Below are positions 1-9,288 of a stretch of DNA of 64,000 bases, in pieces. This DNA comes from RYN-230 sp963704995 (lineage in GTDB: Bacteria > Actinomycetota > Actinomycetes > Streptosporangiales > Streptosporangiaceae): NCBI GenBank assembly GCA_963704995.1, contig CAVPIM010000017.1, positions 806,001 through 870,000 on the forward strand, read 5' to 3'. A program made the translations under genes and the position numbers. The notes beneath the pieces were generated by a model. That model did not search any database. It was not told where the DNA came from and saw only the letters and a list, made by a program, of their open reading frames with translations. Within the stretch, counting starts at the first letter, position 1. The number at the start of each line of letters is the position of its first letter.

Positions 1-449
1 TGGCCGCCGGGGTGATCGCCACGAGCACGGATACCCTGCCGCGCGACCTCGCCGCGCCACCTGGTGAGGGGGCGCTGTTCCGTCAGCAGGCCGACGCCAT
101 CATGCGGGCCGCGCTGACGTCCGGCGCCGTGATCCTCGGCCGCGCTGGCGCGGCCGCGTTCCGCAGCGAACCGGGCGTGCTGCGGGTCCGGCTGTTCGGG
201 CCGGCCGAGGCGCGTATCGCCCAGGCGGCCCGGATCGAGCACACCGACGAGGCGACCGCGCGGCAGCGGCTGCCTGAGGTGGACCGGGCCCGCGCGCAGT
301 ACGTCCGCCGGCTCTACCGTGCCGATATCGATGACCCGGGCCTGTTCCACCTGCAGATCGACAGCACGGCGCTGCCGCTGGAGGCGTGCGCCGCCCTGAT
401 CGTGTCCGCCTATCGCGCTGGCCCGCAGAACAGGCGCCCGGGGAGCTGA
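1..449 (+). CDS. Cytidylate kinase-like protein, 3' part
   Basis: The gene runs in from before the window: the frame is open from base 3 and the first in-frame start (GTG at 12) is probably internal. The visible part matches the C-terminal half of the cytidylate-kinase-like family: a VILGRAGAAAF strand-loop, then VRLFGPAEARIAQ, an Arg-rich lid-like stretch (ATARQRLPEVDRARAQYVRR) and a final FHLQIDSTALPLE strand followed by a helix. These proteins are assumed to be P-loop kinases, but the P-loop would lie upstream and is not seen, so substrate and activity are open. It ends 71 bp before the hydrolase gene on the same strand. Confidence 0.7.
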   Translation, partial: AAGVIATSTDTLPRDLAAPPGEGALFRQQADAIMRAALTSGAVILGRAGAAAFRSEPGVLRVRLFGPAEARIAQAARIEHTDEATARQRLPEVDRARAQYVRRLYRADIDDPGLFHLQIDSTALPLEACAALIVSAYRAGPQNRRPGS

Positions 450-520
450 AACCACCCGGTCCCGGCCGCCGATGCGCCCTATGACCCGCGAGGGCCGCCA
501 TCGGTCACTAGGGTGGTTAG

Positions 521-1372
521 GTGGTCACCGAGACCAATCTGGAGCTGACGGGCCGGCGCCGCCTGCATATCTATGACACCTGCCCCGATGACCCCGGGGC
601 TCGCCTCACCGTTTTCTGGCATCACGGCACCCCGAATACCGGTGCGCCGCCCGAGCCCCTGTTCCCGGCCGCGGCCGAGCGCGGCATCCGCTGGGTGTCC
701 TACGACCGGCCCGGATACGGCGGGTCGACTCCCCTGGCCGGCCGGAGCGTGGCCTCAGCGACTGCCGATGTCGCCCGGATCGCCGACGCGCTGGGCATCG
801 GCCAGTTCGCCGTGATGGGTCATTCTGGCGGTGGCCCGTACGCCCTGGCCTGCGGCGCGCTGCTGCCAGAACGCGTCCTCGGCGTAGTCTGCCTTTCCGG
901 GCTGGCCCCGTTCCACGCCGAAGGGCTGGACTGGTTCGCGGGCATGACGCCCTCGGGCATAGCGCTGCTGCGGGCCGCCGCCCGGGGGCGCGCAGCGCTC
1001 GAGGATTACCTGGCGTCCACCGAGTTCGACCCGGAGCAGTTCACCGCGGCGGATCAGGCCGCTCTCCTGGGCGACTGGTCCTGGCTGGGCCACGTGGCGG
1101 GGCAGGCTATCGAGGCCGGCCCGGGCGGCATGCTCGACGACGAACTGGCCTTCGTCGCCCCGTGGGGGTTCGACCCGGGAGACATGAAGCCACAGGTCCT
1201 CATCGTGCATGGCCAGCAGGACCGGATCGTGCCCAGCTCGCACGGCGCGTGGCTGGCCCGCTGCACGCGTTCGGCGCAGTTCTGGCTGCGCCCGGACGAG
1301 GGGCATATCTCGGTCCTCAGCTCGGCGGTGGCGGCCCTGGACTGGCTCCGCGACCACGCCAGCCAGCGGTAA
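521..1372 (+). CDS. Alpha/beta-fold hydrolase
   Basis: A 283-residue single-domain alpha/beta hydrolase of usual length. The oxyanion-hole HHGTPNTG lies near residue 34, the nucleophile elbow GHSGGG near 100 (Ser102), the acid is probably the Asp in VHGQQDRIVPSS near 230, and the catalytic His is in DEGHISVL near 262, so the triad is complete. No signal peptide or membrane segment is present, so it should be cytoplasmic. The GTG at 521 is the best start but has only a weak ribosome site. The family covers esterases, epoxide hydrolases and dehalogenases, and nothing here fixes the substrate. It converges on the VOC gene. Confidence 0.85.
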   Translation: MVTETNLELTGRRRLHIYDTCPDDPGARLTVFWHHGTPNTGAPPEPLFPAAAERGIRWVSYDRPGYGGSTPLAGRSVASATADVARIADALGIGQFAVMGHSGGGPYALACGALLPERVLGVVCLSGLAPFHAEGLDWFAGMTPSGIALLRAAARGRAALEDYLASTEFDPEQFTAADQAALLGDWSWLGHVAGQAIEAGPGGMLDDELAFVAPWGFDPGDMKPQVLIVHGQQDRIVPSSHGAWLARCTRSAQFWLRPDEGHISVLSSAVAALDWLRDHASQR

Positions 1373-1520
1373 GCCGCGCGGCCGGATCTCGGCTGACCCA
1401 GCTCTCCACCCCGGTAACGTCGGCAACGGCAACGGCAACGGGTGCGGGCCTCCCGCGACCGCACCGGACGGGTACCTGGAGTCCTGACCGCTGCGGGTCC
1501 GGGCCGGGGTTCCCGGGCGG

Positions 1521-2003
1521 TCAGGTGGCGGCCCGCTCCCGCCTTTCGGCGCTCTCGCGCGGGTCGTGGATGGTGGTGACCGAGCCGGGCTCAGGCTCGG
1601 TGTGGTGCTCGTGGGTGTAGAAGCGGATCTCGTGGCCATCGGGGTCGTGCAGGTAGGGCAGGATCCAGCCGATGCTGGCCCAGTGCACGCCGGCGTGCTC
1701 CTCGCCCAGCGCGGTCAGCCGGGTGGCGAGCTGGTTGATCGATTCCTGGTCGGGCACGCCGATGGAGAAGTAGTCGAATCCCGCAGCGGCCCGGGCGCGG
1801 CCGGGATCGAGCCGCAGGGCCAGCACGGGGCCTCCGCGGGGGTGCCGCAGGGCCAGGCCCATGAGCTGGCCCTGCTCGACAAACTCCGCCTGGACCTGGT
1901 AGCCGAGGCGGCTGCGGTACCACTCGCGCGAGCGGGTCAGGTCGGTGACGGGGAGCTTCAGGTGGTGGACGCCGGCGAGGGCCGGCGTGTCGGCGAGACC
2001 CAT
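1521..2003 (-). CDS. VOC (glyoxalase/bleomycin resistance) family protein
   Basis: A 160-residue protein with two beta-alpha-beta-beta-beta units of the vicinal oxygen chelate fold. It opens with GVHHLKLPVTDLTRSREWY, where the first metal-ligand His normally sits, and ends with YLHDPDGHEIRFYTHE, carrying the usual C-terminal Glu ligand region. The ATG at 2003 is chosen over the one at 2015 because GGGAGGA lies 5-8 bases before it. It is divergent from the TetR gene across a short operator-rich gap, so it is the likely repressor target. The family includes glyoxalases, extradiol dioxygenases and drug-binding resistance proteins; substrate unknown. Confidence 0.85.
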   Translation of the reverse strand: MGLADTPALAGVHHLKLPVTDLTRSREWYRSRLGYQVQAEFVEQGQLMGLALRHPRGGPVLALRLDPGRARAAAGFDYFSIGVPDQESINQLATRLTALGEEHAGVHWASIGWILPYLHDPDGHEIRFYTHEHHTEPEPGSVTTIHDPRESAERRERAAT

Positions 2004-2015
2004 GATTCCTCCCAT

Positions 2016-2061
2016 TGCAGTCTGACTGCACTTTATACGTTGCAGTTATACTGCAACGTAT
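2016..2061. promoter_or_regulatory. Two palindromic operators between VOC and TetR genes
   Basis: Two perfect dyads lie in the divergent gap. 2035-2061 has 11-base arms ATACGTTGCAG and CTGCAACGTAT around TTATA and overlaps the TetR start codon. 2016-2030 has arms TGCAGT and ACTGCA around CTG. Both share the half-site TGCAG. This is the usual arrangement for an autoregulated TetR repressor that also controls its divergent neighbour; binding is inferred. Confidence 0.75.
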
Positions 2062-2713
2062 GGTCACTGAGGTCAACCCCCCGGATGCGAGCCGGCCGCG
2101 GCGGCAGGCGCAGGTTGCGCGTACCGAAAAGCGGATCATCACCGCGGCCACCGAGTTGTTCCTGGCTGACGGCTACCTGGCCACGACGCTTGAAGCCGTG
2201 GCCGGCCGGGCCGGAGTCGGTGCGCGCACGGTCTATGTGCGCTTCGGCACCAAGGCCGCACTGTTCAAGCGGGTCGTCGACGTGGCCATCGTCGGCGACA
2301 CGCAGCCGGTGGATGTGCTGGGACGTGACTGGGCGCAGGCGATGATGACCGCCCCGACCGCGGCCGAGCGGATCGCGGCCAGCGCGGCGGTCGGCCGGCA
2401 GATCATGCAGCGCACCGGAGCCTTGTTCGCCGTGGCGCAGCAGGCCGCCGCCGTGGAGCCGGCCGTCGCGGGGTTCTGGCAGCAGGGCCGCGAGCAGTCC
2501 CGCCACGCTAACGCGGTGTTCTGGACCAAGATGAGCGCGGACGGGCTGCTCGATCCCGCGGTTGACCTGGCCTGGCTGATCGACACCAGCAGCATCCTGA
2601 ACTCAGCCGAGACCTACCTGCTCATCACCCGGATGACCGGCTGGGACCTCGACGCCTATCAGGACTGGCTCACGGTCACCTCGGCCCGTCTGTCGGCTCC
2701 GCATTCACAGTAA
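2060..2713 (+). CDS. TetR/AcrR family transcriptional regulator
   Basis: A 217-residue TetR-type repressor. The N-terminal helix-turn-helix (about residues 20-65) shows the family pattern: ITAATELFLADGYLATTLEAV, then AGVGARTVYVRFGTKAALF. The rest is a helical ligand-binding and dimer domain with no recognisable ligand signature. The ATG at 2060 is preferred because homology begins shortly after it. There is no ribosome site; TATACT ends 7 bases before the ATG, so the mRNA may be leaderless. The start codon lies inside a perfect palindrome, so it probably represses itself and the divergent VOC gene. Confidence 0.88.
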   Translation: MVTEVNPPDASRPRRQAQVARTEKRIITAATELFLADGYLATTLEAVAGRAGVGARTVYVRFGTKAALFKRVVDVAIVGDTQPVDVLGRDWAQAMMTAPTAAERIAASAAVGRQIMQRTGALFAVAQQAAAVEPAVAGFWQQGREQSRHANAVFWTKMSADGLLDPAVDLAWLIDTSSILNSAETYLLITRMTGWDLDAYQDWLTVTSARLSAPHSQ

Positions 2714-3203
2714 AGGCCATTTAACGCGCCAGAAGGGCCCAGCGGGCGACTGAAGCTGGCGTGGCGTACGGCGAGGATAGTTGCCACTTCGAGGTGGGGC
2801 AGTATTGTGTGCAAGGGACTTCCTTCGTGTGTCAGAGCGCGCTGGGGTTCCGGTTGGCGGGCATCCTTGTTGGCGCAGGGATGCCCGCACGTTTTTGTGC
2901 GGCAGGCGAGGCTGAGGATCTCCGGGACCCGCTTCCGGCGGGCCATCTTCACTTGCCTCGTTGAACTTCACTTAACTCCTCCAGAGGCTCTCGCTTTCTG
3001 CAGGTATCACCCCTTAAGTTTCCCTTACCCTCATTATGTTCATCAAGCGCTGCTTGGGTCTTCAGGGGTTCTGAAGCTTCAGCGGCTGCCTGGCTGGTGC
3101 TCAGCGACACAGGTTTGGGTCTACCTGCGGTTTCACTGCCTTGATACTGTGGTATGAGGAGTTTGCGTGATCCTTGAAGTTAAACTTAACAAGGCAGGGC
3201 GAC
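2714..3203. other. Lower-GC intergenic stretch before the decayed HTH gene
   Basis: No convincing gene is seen. Base composition is clearly less GC-rich than the flanks. Two related AT-rich motifs occur, TTGAACTTCACTTAAC at 2961-2976 and TTGAAGTTAAACTTAAC at 3174-3190. The second contains the small dyad GTTAA-AC-TTAAC and sits just before the HTH reading frame, so these may be its operators. The composition suggests this is the left part of an acquired segment reaching to about 5.7 kb. Confidence 0.4.
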
Positions 3204-4371
3204 GTGGAGAGTCAGGATCCCCGGCAGAAGCTTGCCCGGCGCCTGCGCGCGCTGCGCGAGGACCGCTGGCCAGGCATGAAGATCACGCAGCCTCAGCTCG
3301 CTCAGGCCCTCGGGGGCGAGAAACCGCTCAGCGTGCCGCTGATCTCATCGTGGGAATCGCAAAGCAACCCGCGGATCCCTCCTCTGGCCAGGCTGGACGG
3401 CTACGCGGCCCTGTTCGCTACGATCCGCTCGTTCACCGGGGCCAGCCTCAGCTGCTGAGTCCGCAGAACATGAGTGACGAGGAAAAGCTGGCGATGGAAG
3501 AGCTCAAACAGGAGCTAACCCATCTGCGCAATGACGCGCTGCGGTCAATGGCTCCGGGGACAGAGACCGGTCCGCCCAGCGAGATCGAGGAATCACTGAG
3601 CGCGGGGCCCTGGCGCTTCGCGGACGGAAACCAGATCACGATCGTCTGTGCCCAGTGGCCACAGCACATGCTGGACCCAGATGCCTTACACCAACGTTGA
3701 CGAACCGGACTACACCGAGCTCTCGACTACTCAGACCTCGACGCGCTGTTCGAGCTGCATGGCCATCTCCGAGCGGCCAACCCAGCCAACCAGGTGATCC
3801 GCCGTATCGACGGCCAGCTGACGTCTGACGAGTACACCTCGCACCTGGTGACCTGGGCGGCGTGGACTGGAACACAGCGACCAGCACCGCGATGAAGCGG
3901 CTGCCCATGCCGGTGCGCCAGATCGCGAACTGGAATACCCCGGAGAGCAGTACTTCGAGGTGGAGGAGAACGGGATCACCGTAAGGCACCGGCCCATCTG
4001 GAGAAGGTCAGCGTAGCGCCTGGACCAGGCATGGCCGGCTCACTGCTGGCGATGCCGGGGGTCCGAACGGCAGCGGCGGTTTCAAGGAGACCCTCCGCGA
4101 AGACGTCGCCCTCTTCGCGAGGGCGATCAGTCCCTTCAACAAGAAGAGAACGGTGACCATCTGCAACGGCATGTATGGTCGTGGCACCTACGGTGTTGTC
4201 CGCGCACTGACTGATGCCCGTTTCCGTGACCGGAATGTCGAGTACCTGAGGTCAAAATTCAGCGGGAGCGACGCGTACTGCATCCTGACTCGCGTCCCGA
4301 TCGTAAATGGAGTCACGTTGACACCTGACTGGACCGTTGGCGACTACACGCTCTTTGAATGGTGCGGGTAA
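3204..4371 (+). pseudogene. Decayed HTH protein with a large C-terminal domain
   Basis: One ancestral protein of about 380 residues can be read by joining frames. It starts at GTG 3204 with an XRE-like domain (KLARRLRALREDRW, then TQPQLAQALG and LISSWESQSNPRIPP). The frame shifts near 3440-3470 into MSDEEKLAMEELKQEL, again near 3672 (extra C), near 3727, near 3850 and near 3990, and finishes with NKKRTVTICNGMYGRG and TPDWTVGDYTLFEWCG. The C-terminal domain is one I believe recurs in actinomycete HTH proteins, function unknown. Five or so breaks in 1.2 kb make sequence error alone a poor explanation. Third codon positions are less GC-rich than the neighbours, which suggests transfer. It immediately precedes the glycosyltransferase-like remnant. 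Confidence 0.65.
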
Positions 4372-4404
4372 TTCGGTGTCGAGGCGTCGAGACGCTGGAT
4401 CACC

Positions 4405-5696
4405 ATGGCTCCCATCAGCGAGACTGCTCTGGGCTCACGACGCGTCTGTGCCCCGTCAGGGCATCGATGCCATCATCGTGCCGACGGCCCGCCACTCTGC
4501 TTACCTGGATCAGGCCGCGGCGCTGGCCCGGGAACTGGATTGCACCCTGCTCACCCTGCACAGCAAGCGAAGGCCAGCGCAGCCGGGGCGGCAATCCCGT
4601 GGCCGCCATTCGACCTGGTCGCGGTGGACGTGCCGGATGCTGCTCCGCCTGCGGCTGCCGGACTGGGAAACGTCCCGCTTGCTGGCCGGAACCGTGTTCG
4701 CCGGGCGAACGGACGTAAGCGCCAAGCGCAACCTGGGCCTCCTGCTCAGCCACCTGCTCGGCTGGTCGCGTGTCCTGTTTCTCGATGACGACATCCACGG
4801 CCTGAACCCTGATGACGTTCGGCGGGCCAGCGGCCTGCTGGATACGCACAACGCCGTCGGCCTGAGCATCGGCGGCTTTCCCGATAACTCTGTCGTCTGC
4901 CACGCCTACCGGCAAGCCGGGGGACGCCAGCAGTCGTTCATCGGGGGCGGGGCACTCACCGTCCAGGTAAAGCGCAGCAATTCGTTCTTCCCTGACATCT
5001 ATAACGAGGACTGGTTCTTCCTGCTGGATGGCGACAAGGGTATTCAGCCGGTCGCCCGGACCGGGGAAGTCAGGCAATACCCGTATGACCCGTTCCGGAA
5101 CCCGGACCGAGCCCGCGCCGAAGAACTGGGCGATGTCCTGGCCGAAGGGCTCTACTGGCTGCTAGATCAGGGCCGGTCCATCATGGACGCCGATCAGGCG
5201 CACTGGAGCTGGTTCCTACCCAAGCGCAAGCGCTTCATCGAGCATGTGCTGCGGCTCGCAAGGAGGCCAAGTCGGGCGCACAGGATGACCTGATCGCCCT
5301 GAGCGCCGGACTGACCAGCCACGACTCGGACGTCTCGGTCCGCAGCAACACGGAGGCGGCCGCGGAGCAGGCGGCGGCGCTGAGCGCCTACGAGCGGGGC
5401 ACCGCCGCCCTCGACGCGGCAGGCACCTGACGGAGATGGGCGCGGTCAGCCGGGCCATCGCTGAAGGCCAGTACCCCCGGGCCCTGGCCGCCGGGCCCTC
5501 TCCTCCGGCTTCGGGTATCCCGGCGGTTACTTCGGCGACCCCGGGCGGCTACGGCGACGGGGACTACGGCGGGAACCTCGGGGACGGGGATTCCGGTAAC
5601 AGCGGGGACTAAGGCGGCGGGGACTTCGGGGGCGACGGGGACTATGGGGGCGGCGGGGACTTCGGGGGGTGATTCGGCGGCGGCGGCTTCTCCTGA
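4405..5696 (+). pseudogene. Decayed glycosyltransferase-like gene, Gly-rich tail
   Basis: The likely start is ATG 4405 (MAPISETAL), and the frame changes near 4428. The core reads PRQGIDAIIVPTARHSAYL, then a segment needing two compensating shifts (about 4565 and 4650), then TDVSAKRNLGLLLSHLLGW and VLFLDDDIHGLNPDDV. The DDD triad after a hydrophobic strand resembles a GT-A metal-binding DxD. It continues with GGFPDNSVVCHAYR and a YNEDWFFLLDGD acidic motif. Further shifts near 5260, 5430 and 5550 lead into a Gly/Asp/Tyr-rich tail that is cut by TAA at 5610-5612 (one base from TAC) and would otherwise reach about 5696. The fold assignment is a judgement from motifs. It is probably the partner of the preceding HTH gene. 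Confidence 0.55.
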
Positions 5697-5826
5697 TGCG
5701 CTTGATCACCCATATGGGGTGGCTCCGGCGGCGGCCAGCCGTGCTTGCCTGGTGTGAGCACCCGCAGGGCTGCTCGCGGCGCGTCCCGGCCGCGGCAGCC
5801 GCGCACTGCCCGTGGCGAGGGACCCC

Positions 5827-6360
5827 ATGGAGGTTCAGATGCCGGTCCAGAGCAGAAAACGCGAAGCCGGGGCCGCCGGCGGGCGTCCGCCGGCCCGGCC
5901 GGTGGTCCTGGTCATGACCGTCGTGCCGATGGTGAAGAGCGCCGGGCTGGCGGCACAGGCTGGCGCCCGGGGCGCCGCGACGTGGGCTGCCCCGCGGGTC
6001 AACGGGGCCCGGGCCTGGACCGCGCCGCGCATCGAGCAGAGCGGCCTCATGATCAGGGACGACCTCGCGCCCAGGATCCACGAGGCGCTCGTGGCCACGG
6101 CCCGCCGCGTGGACGTCCCTGCGCCGCCTCCGGCGCGGTCGCGCTGGCCAAGGGCGGTGGCGGGAACGGCCATGCTGGTGGCGGCCGGCGCGGCGGTCAC
6201 CGTCGTGCTCCGGCGCCGGAAGCAGGCCGGGACCGGCGAGCCAGACCAGGAAGCGGCCGCCGCCCCGGGCACCGGCCCGCGGCCCGTACCGGACGGCCAG
6301 CCGGACACCGGCCTCGACGGCGCGCGCGCGGACGTCAGCGGGCCGCCGACGACAGCCTGA
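5827..6360 (+). CDS. Single-pass membrane protein, DUF5324-like
   Basis: A 177-residue protein of unknown function. The N-terminal half contains a helical Ala/Arg-rich stretch (MVKSAGLAAQAGARGAATWA, then IHEALVATARRVDVP); one transmembrane helix follows near residues 115-135 (RAVAGTAMLVAAGAAVTVVL) with a basic RRRK stop-transfer and a Pro/Ala/Gly-rich tail. This layout resembles the DUF5324-type proteins of actinomycetes, a tentative match. ATG 5827 is chosen over GTG 5812 because GAGGGA lies just upstream of it. It stands alone, 163 bp before the lipid-kinase-like gene. Confidence 0.6.
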   Translation: MEVQMPVQSRKREAGAAGGRPPARPVVLVMTVVPMVKSAGLAAQAGARGAATWAAPRVNGARAWTAPRIEQSGLMIRDDLAPRIHEALVATARRVDVPAPPPARSRWPRAVAGTAMLVAAGAAVTVVLRRRKQAGTGEPDQEAAAAPGTGPRPVPDGQPDTGLDGARADVSGPPTTA

Positions 6361-6522
6361 CCTGGCCACCAGCTCTCACTGGCCACCTGCAGCCGCGCAC
6401 GCCGGCGCAGGCCAGGCGTCACCCCTAGGGGGTGACGGCCCAGACAGCGGAGCAGGTGATGGTGGGATAACTGCCGCATCGGGCCCGAAAGGCCGGAGCA
6501 CCGTTCCAGGCGAGGAGCAACC

Positions 6523-7956
6523 ATGGCGCACCAAGCCGGCCGCGTGCCCGCGCCGGAGGCCGGGCCGCCGGGCGAGGCCGGTGACCCTTCGGGGACGCTG
6601 GCCCCGGTCACCCGGGGCCAGCGCTGGCTGGCCCGGCTGGCGTTCGCTGCGGCGCTGGCCGCAGTGGCCGTGCTGCTGCTGGCCGGCGGGCTGAAGAGCA
6701 TCACCGCGCTCGTCCTGGGTTTCGCCGGACTGGCCATCATCTGCGCGGCGGCCTGGTGGTTCCTGGCTCACCGCGGCCTCGCACGCTGGCTCGCGGCCGT
6801 GGTCCTGGTCGCCGCGCCGGTCGCCGTGATCGTGGTGTATATCATCGCCGGGCTGCTGTGGGAGATAGCGCTCAGCGCCGTGCTCGCGGCCGCGGCCGTG
6901 GCCGTAGGGCGCAAGGCCCTCACCAGCAACCGCCCGCGGGGGAAACCGCGCGAAATCGCGGCGGGGCCGCAGCGGCAGCCCTTCGTGATCATGAACCCGC
7001 GGTCGGGCGGGGGGAAGGTCACCAAGTTCGGGCTCGAAGCCAAGGCCACCGGACTCGGCGCCCAGGTCGCCCTGCTGGAGGGTCCCGGGGTGGTGGATGT
7101 GGCCGCGATGGCGCGCCAGGCGGTTGACGCCGGCGCTGACCTGCTCGGGGTGGCGGGCGGCGACGGAACGCAGGCTCTCGTCGCGGGCATCGCCGCCGGG
7201 CGGGATGTCCCGATGATGGTGATCTCGGCGGGTACCCGTAATCATTTCGCCCTCGATCTCGGGCTGGACCGTGACGACCCGGCCAGCTGCCTGGACGCCC
7301 TCACCGACGGGGTGGAACTGCGCATCGACCTGGGCCTGATCGGGGACCGCACGTTCGTCAACAACGCGTCGTTCGGTGCGTACGCCCAGGTCGTGCAGAG
7401 CCCGGCCTACCGTGACGACAAGTCCGGTACCGCGCTGGCGATGCTTCCGGACCTGCTGAGTGGCCACCAGGGAGCGCACCTGGTGGTCCGGGTCGATGGG
7501 CAGGTGGTGCTCGACGGCCCGCAGGCGGTGCTGGTGAGCAACAACCCGTACGAGATCGGCGACATCGCGGGCCTGGGCTGGCGACCCCGGCTCGACCAGG
7601 GCGTGCTCGGCATCGTCGGCGTGAAGATCAGCAATGCCGCCCAGGCGGCCGGGCTGCTGCGCCGGGCCCAGCGTTCGCGTAACGTCACCGTGCTGGCCGC
7701 CCGGGACGTCGTCATCGAGGCCGACCAGCCGCAGATCCCGGTCGGCATCGACGGCGAGTCGGTCCTGATGCCCACGCCGGTGCGCTGCACGATCCGCCCG
7801 CTGGCGCTGCGGGTGCGGGTCCCCCGCGAGCGCCCGGGCATCCCCGAGCCGCCGCCCGCGATGGACTGGAAGCGCCTCGGCCGCGAGGCCCTCACGTTCA
7901 CCCGGACCGCGGGCGGCCGCCCCCCGGTGCGGCAGGATCCGCCTGCCCCGCGGTGA
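6523..7956 (+). CDS. Membrane-anchored diacylglycerol kinase-family protein
   Basis: A 477-residue protein. About residues 30-145 hold several hydrophobic helices, followed by a DAGK catalytic domain: FVIMNPRSGGGKVTKFG near 155 (phosphate-binding start), the ATP-binding VAGGDGTQALVAG near 210, and GTRNHFALDLGLDRD near 240, which matches the family's GTxNdfA motif. These enzymes phosphorylate diacylglycerol, sphingoid bases or related lipids at the membrane; the substrate is not evident. GAGGAG precedes ATG 6523. Its last 59 bases overlap the end of the convergent gene, an unusual tail-to-tail coding overlap. Confidence 0.85.
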   Translation: MAHQAGRVPAPEAGPPGEAGDPSGTLAPVTRGQRWLARLAFAAALAAVAVLLLAGGLKSITALVLGFAGLAIICAAAWWFLAHRGLARWLAAVVLVAAPVAVIVVYIIAGLLWEIALSAVLAAAAVAVGRKALTSNRPRGKPREIAAGPQRQPFVIMNPRSGGGKVTKFGLEAKATGLGAQVALLEGPGVVDVAAMARQAVDAGADLLGVAGGDGTQALVAGIAAGRDVPMMVISAGTRNHFALDLGLDRDDPASCLDALTDGVELRIDLGLIGDRTFVNNASFGAYAQVVQSPAYRDDKSGTALAMLPDLLSGHQGAHLVVRVDGQVVLDGPQAVLVSNNPYEIGDIAGLGWRPRLDQGVLGIVGVKISNAAQAAGLLRRAQRSRNVTVLAARDVVIEADQPQIPVGIDGESVLMPTPVRCTIRPLALRVRVPRERPGIPEPPPAMDWKRLGREALTFTRTAGGRPPVRQDPPAPR

Positions 7957-9250
7957 CAGGCTTCCGGTACATCCGGTAGTGCAGGACGAGGAACGGGAAG
8001 CCGAAGACGGAAAAGGCGTGATCGGCCCGCAGCTCCCCCTGGTCCAGGTAGACATCGAGCTGCTCGGCGAACCCGCGGACGGCCAGTACCGTGAGATCGC
8101 GGCGGCCAGGGTCGATGTAGGCCAGGTAGTGACCCGGCTGGTCCAGGTCACTGCGGCTGGTCAGGATCAGGCCCCCGCCGGGACGGGCCTGCGGCAGCAG
8201 CGTCGCGGTGAAGCTAGCCTGCGGCACCGGGAAGCCGACGCTCACGTACCCGCGCCCGCCGTGCCGGTAGGTGGTGTAGATACCGACGTAGATCGGCTCA
8301 TCGGTGTCGGTGAACGACCGGATCCAGCCGCGGACCGCCGGGGTGCCGTCAGCCGCGCCGGGCAGCGTGATCGTGTCGATCCGGCTGCGGATCCCCCGCT
8401 GGGTCTCACGCTGGTTCATGGGCACGTTCGCCTGCCCCAGCGGCCGGGCCACCACAGTCCGGTAGAGCAGGTAGCCCGGGCGCACCCAGAGCCGCCACTG
8501 CGGAACAATGTCGAGCCTGAACCGGGTGGTGTGCTCGTAGAACTCGCGGACCAGCGGGTCGATGCCCGCCGGGTGGAAGTCCGGCCCGGCCAGATCGTCC
8601 ACCGACGCGACGATCCCGACGTCGGGCGCGTCAGCCACGTAGCGGCCGCCCAGCGTCCCGGCCAGCTCACGGACGTAGCCGGTGCCGACGTACCGGGTCC
8701 GGGCTTCGCGGGGCACCACGAACGGCACGTCCTCGGCCCGCACCCGCTCGGCTAGCAGGCTGACCTGCGCATCCCGGAACACCAGCGACGAGGCCACCCG
8801 GTAGGCCAGCATCGTCGAGGCGGCTACCACCGACGGGGCCACCGGCCGCCGCCCCGCACCGAGCGCCCCGCCCACCGCGGCACCGAACAGCGGCCCGAGC
8901 AGCACCTTCTGCGGCCGGATCCCCAGCAGGCCGCCGAGCGCGCCGGTCGCCGCGCCGACCTCGACGGGCCTGAGGCTGGCCAGCCGGCCTGCCGCCCACC
9001 CCAGCGGGGCGGCCAGCGCGGCGCTGGTCGCGATCCGCGACCACAGCGGCGGGATCTCCCCCGGCCGCTGCCGGGCCCGGGCCACCGCCTCGGACGCCGC
9101 CAGCACCACGGCCCCGGCCGCGGCTCCCAGGCCGGCTGACCGCGCGCCCCGGTGGCCGGTGAGGGCCGCCCCGGCCACCCCGCCGATGATGCCTGCCGTC
9201 AGGATCTGGCTGCGCAGCTGCGCCGTTTGCCCCGGCTCGTCCCCTGCCAT
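7898..9250 (-). CDS. Conserved protein of unknown function
   Basis: A 450-residue protein I do not recognise by function. The first ~170 residues are Gly/Ala-rich with glycine-zipper-like hydrophobic helices (IIGGVAGAALTGHRG, LGAAAGAVVLAASEAVA), suggesting membrane insertion. The rest is a soluble-looking domain rich in aromatic residues (FYEHTTRFRLDIVPQWRLWV, then QRETQRGIRSRIDTITLPG and a beta-rich end). No catalytic motif stands out. ATG 9250 is used; GTG 9256 is an alternative and neither has a clear ribosome site. It overlaps the convergent kinase-like gene by 59 bases and is followed upstream by the PadR-linked membrane gene on the same strand. Confidence 0.6.
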   Translation of the reverse strand: MAGDEPGQTAQLRSQILTAGIIGGVAGAALTGHRGARSAGLGAAAGAVVLAASEAVARARQRPGEIPPLWSRIATSAALAAPLGWAAGRLASLRPVEVGAATGALGGLLGIRPQKVLLGPLFGAAVGGALGAGRRPVAPSVVAASTMLAYRVASSLVFRDAQVSLLAERVRAEDVPFVVPREARTRYVGTGYVRELAGTLGGRYVADAPDVGIVASVDDLAGPDFHPAGIDPLVREFYEHTTRFRLDIVPQWRLWVRPGYLLYRTVVARPLGQANVPMNQRETQRGIRSRIDTITLPGAADGTPAVRGWIRSFTDTDEPIYVGIYTTYRHGGRGYVSVGFPVPQASFTATLLPQARPGGGLILTSRSDLDQPGHYLAYIDPGRRDLTVLAVRGFAEQLDVYLDQGELRADHAFSVFGFPFLVLHYRMYRKPVTAGQADPAAPGGGRPRSG

Positions 9251-9288
9251 CCCCACAACGTACTGTGCCGGACGGCAGGAATCGCGCG

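Noticed and set aside
1424..1441. Three GGCAAC hexamers as a possible functional repeat
   Set aside because: Only three short units between convergent genes; consistent with simple-sequence slippage and too short to support a claim.
2807..3157. Open frame of 116 codons before the decayed HTH gene
   Set aside because: No ribosome site, no recognisable domain, composition not codon-biased like real genes nearby; lies in an AT-richer intergenic zone.
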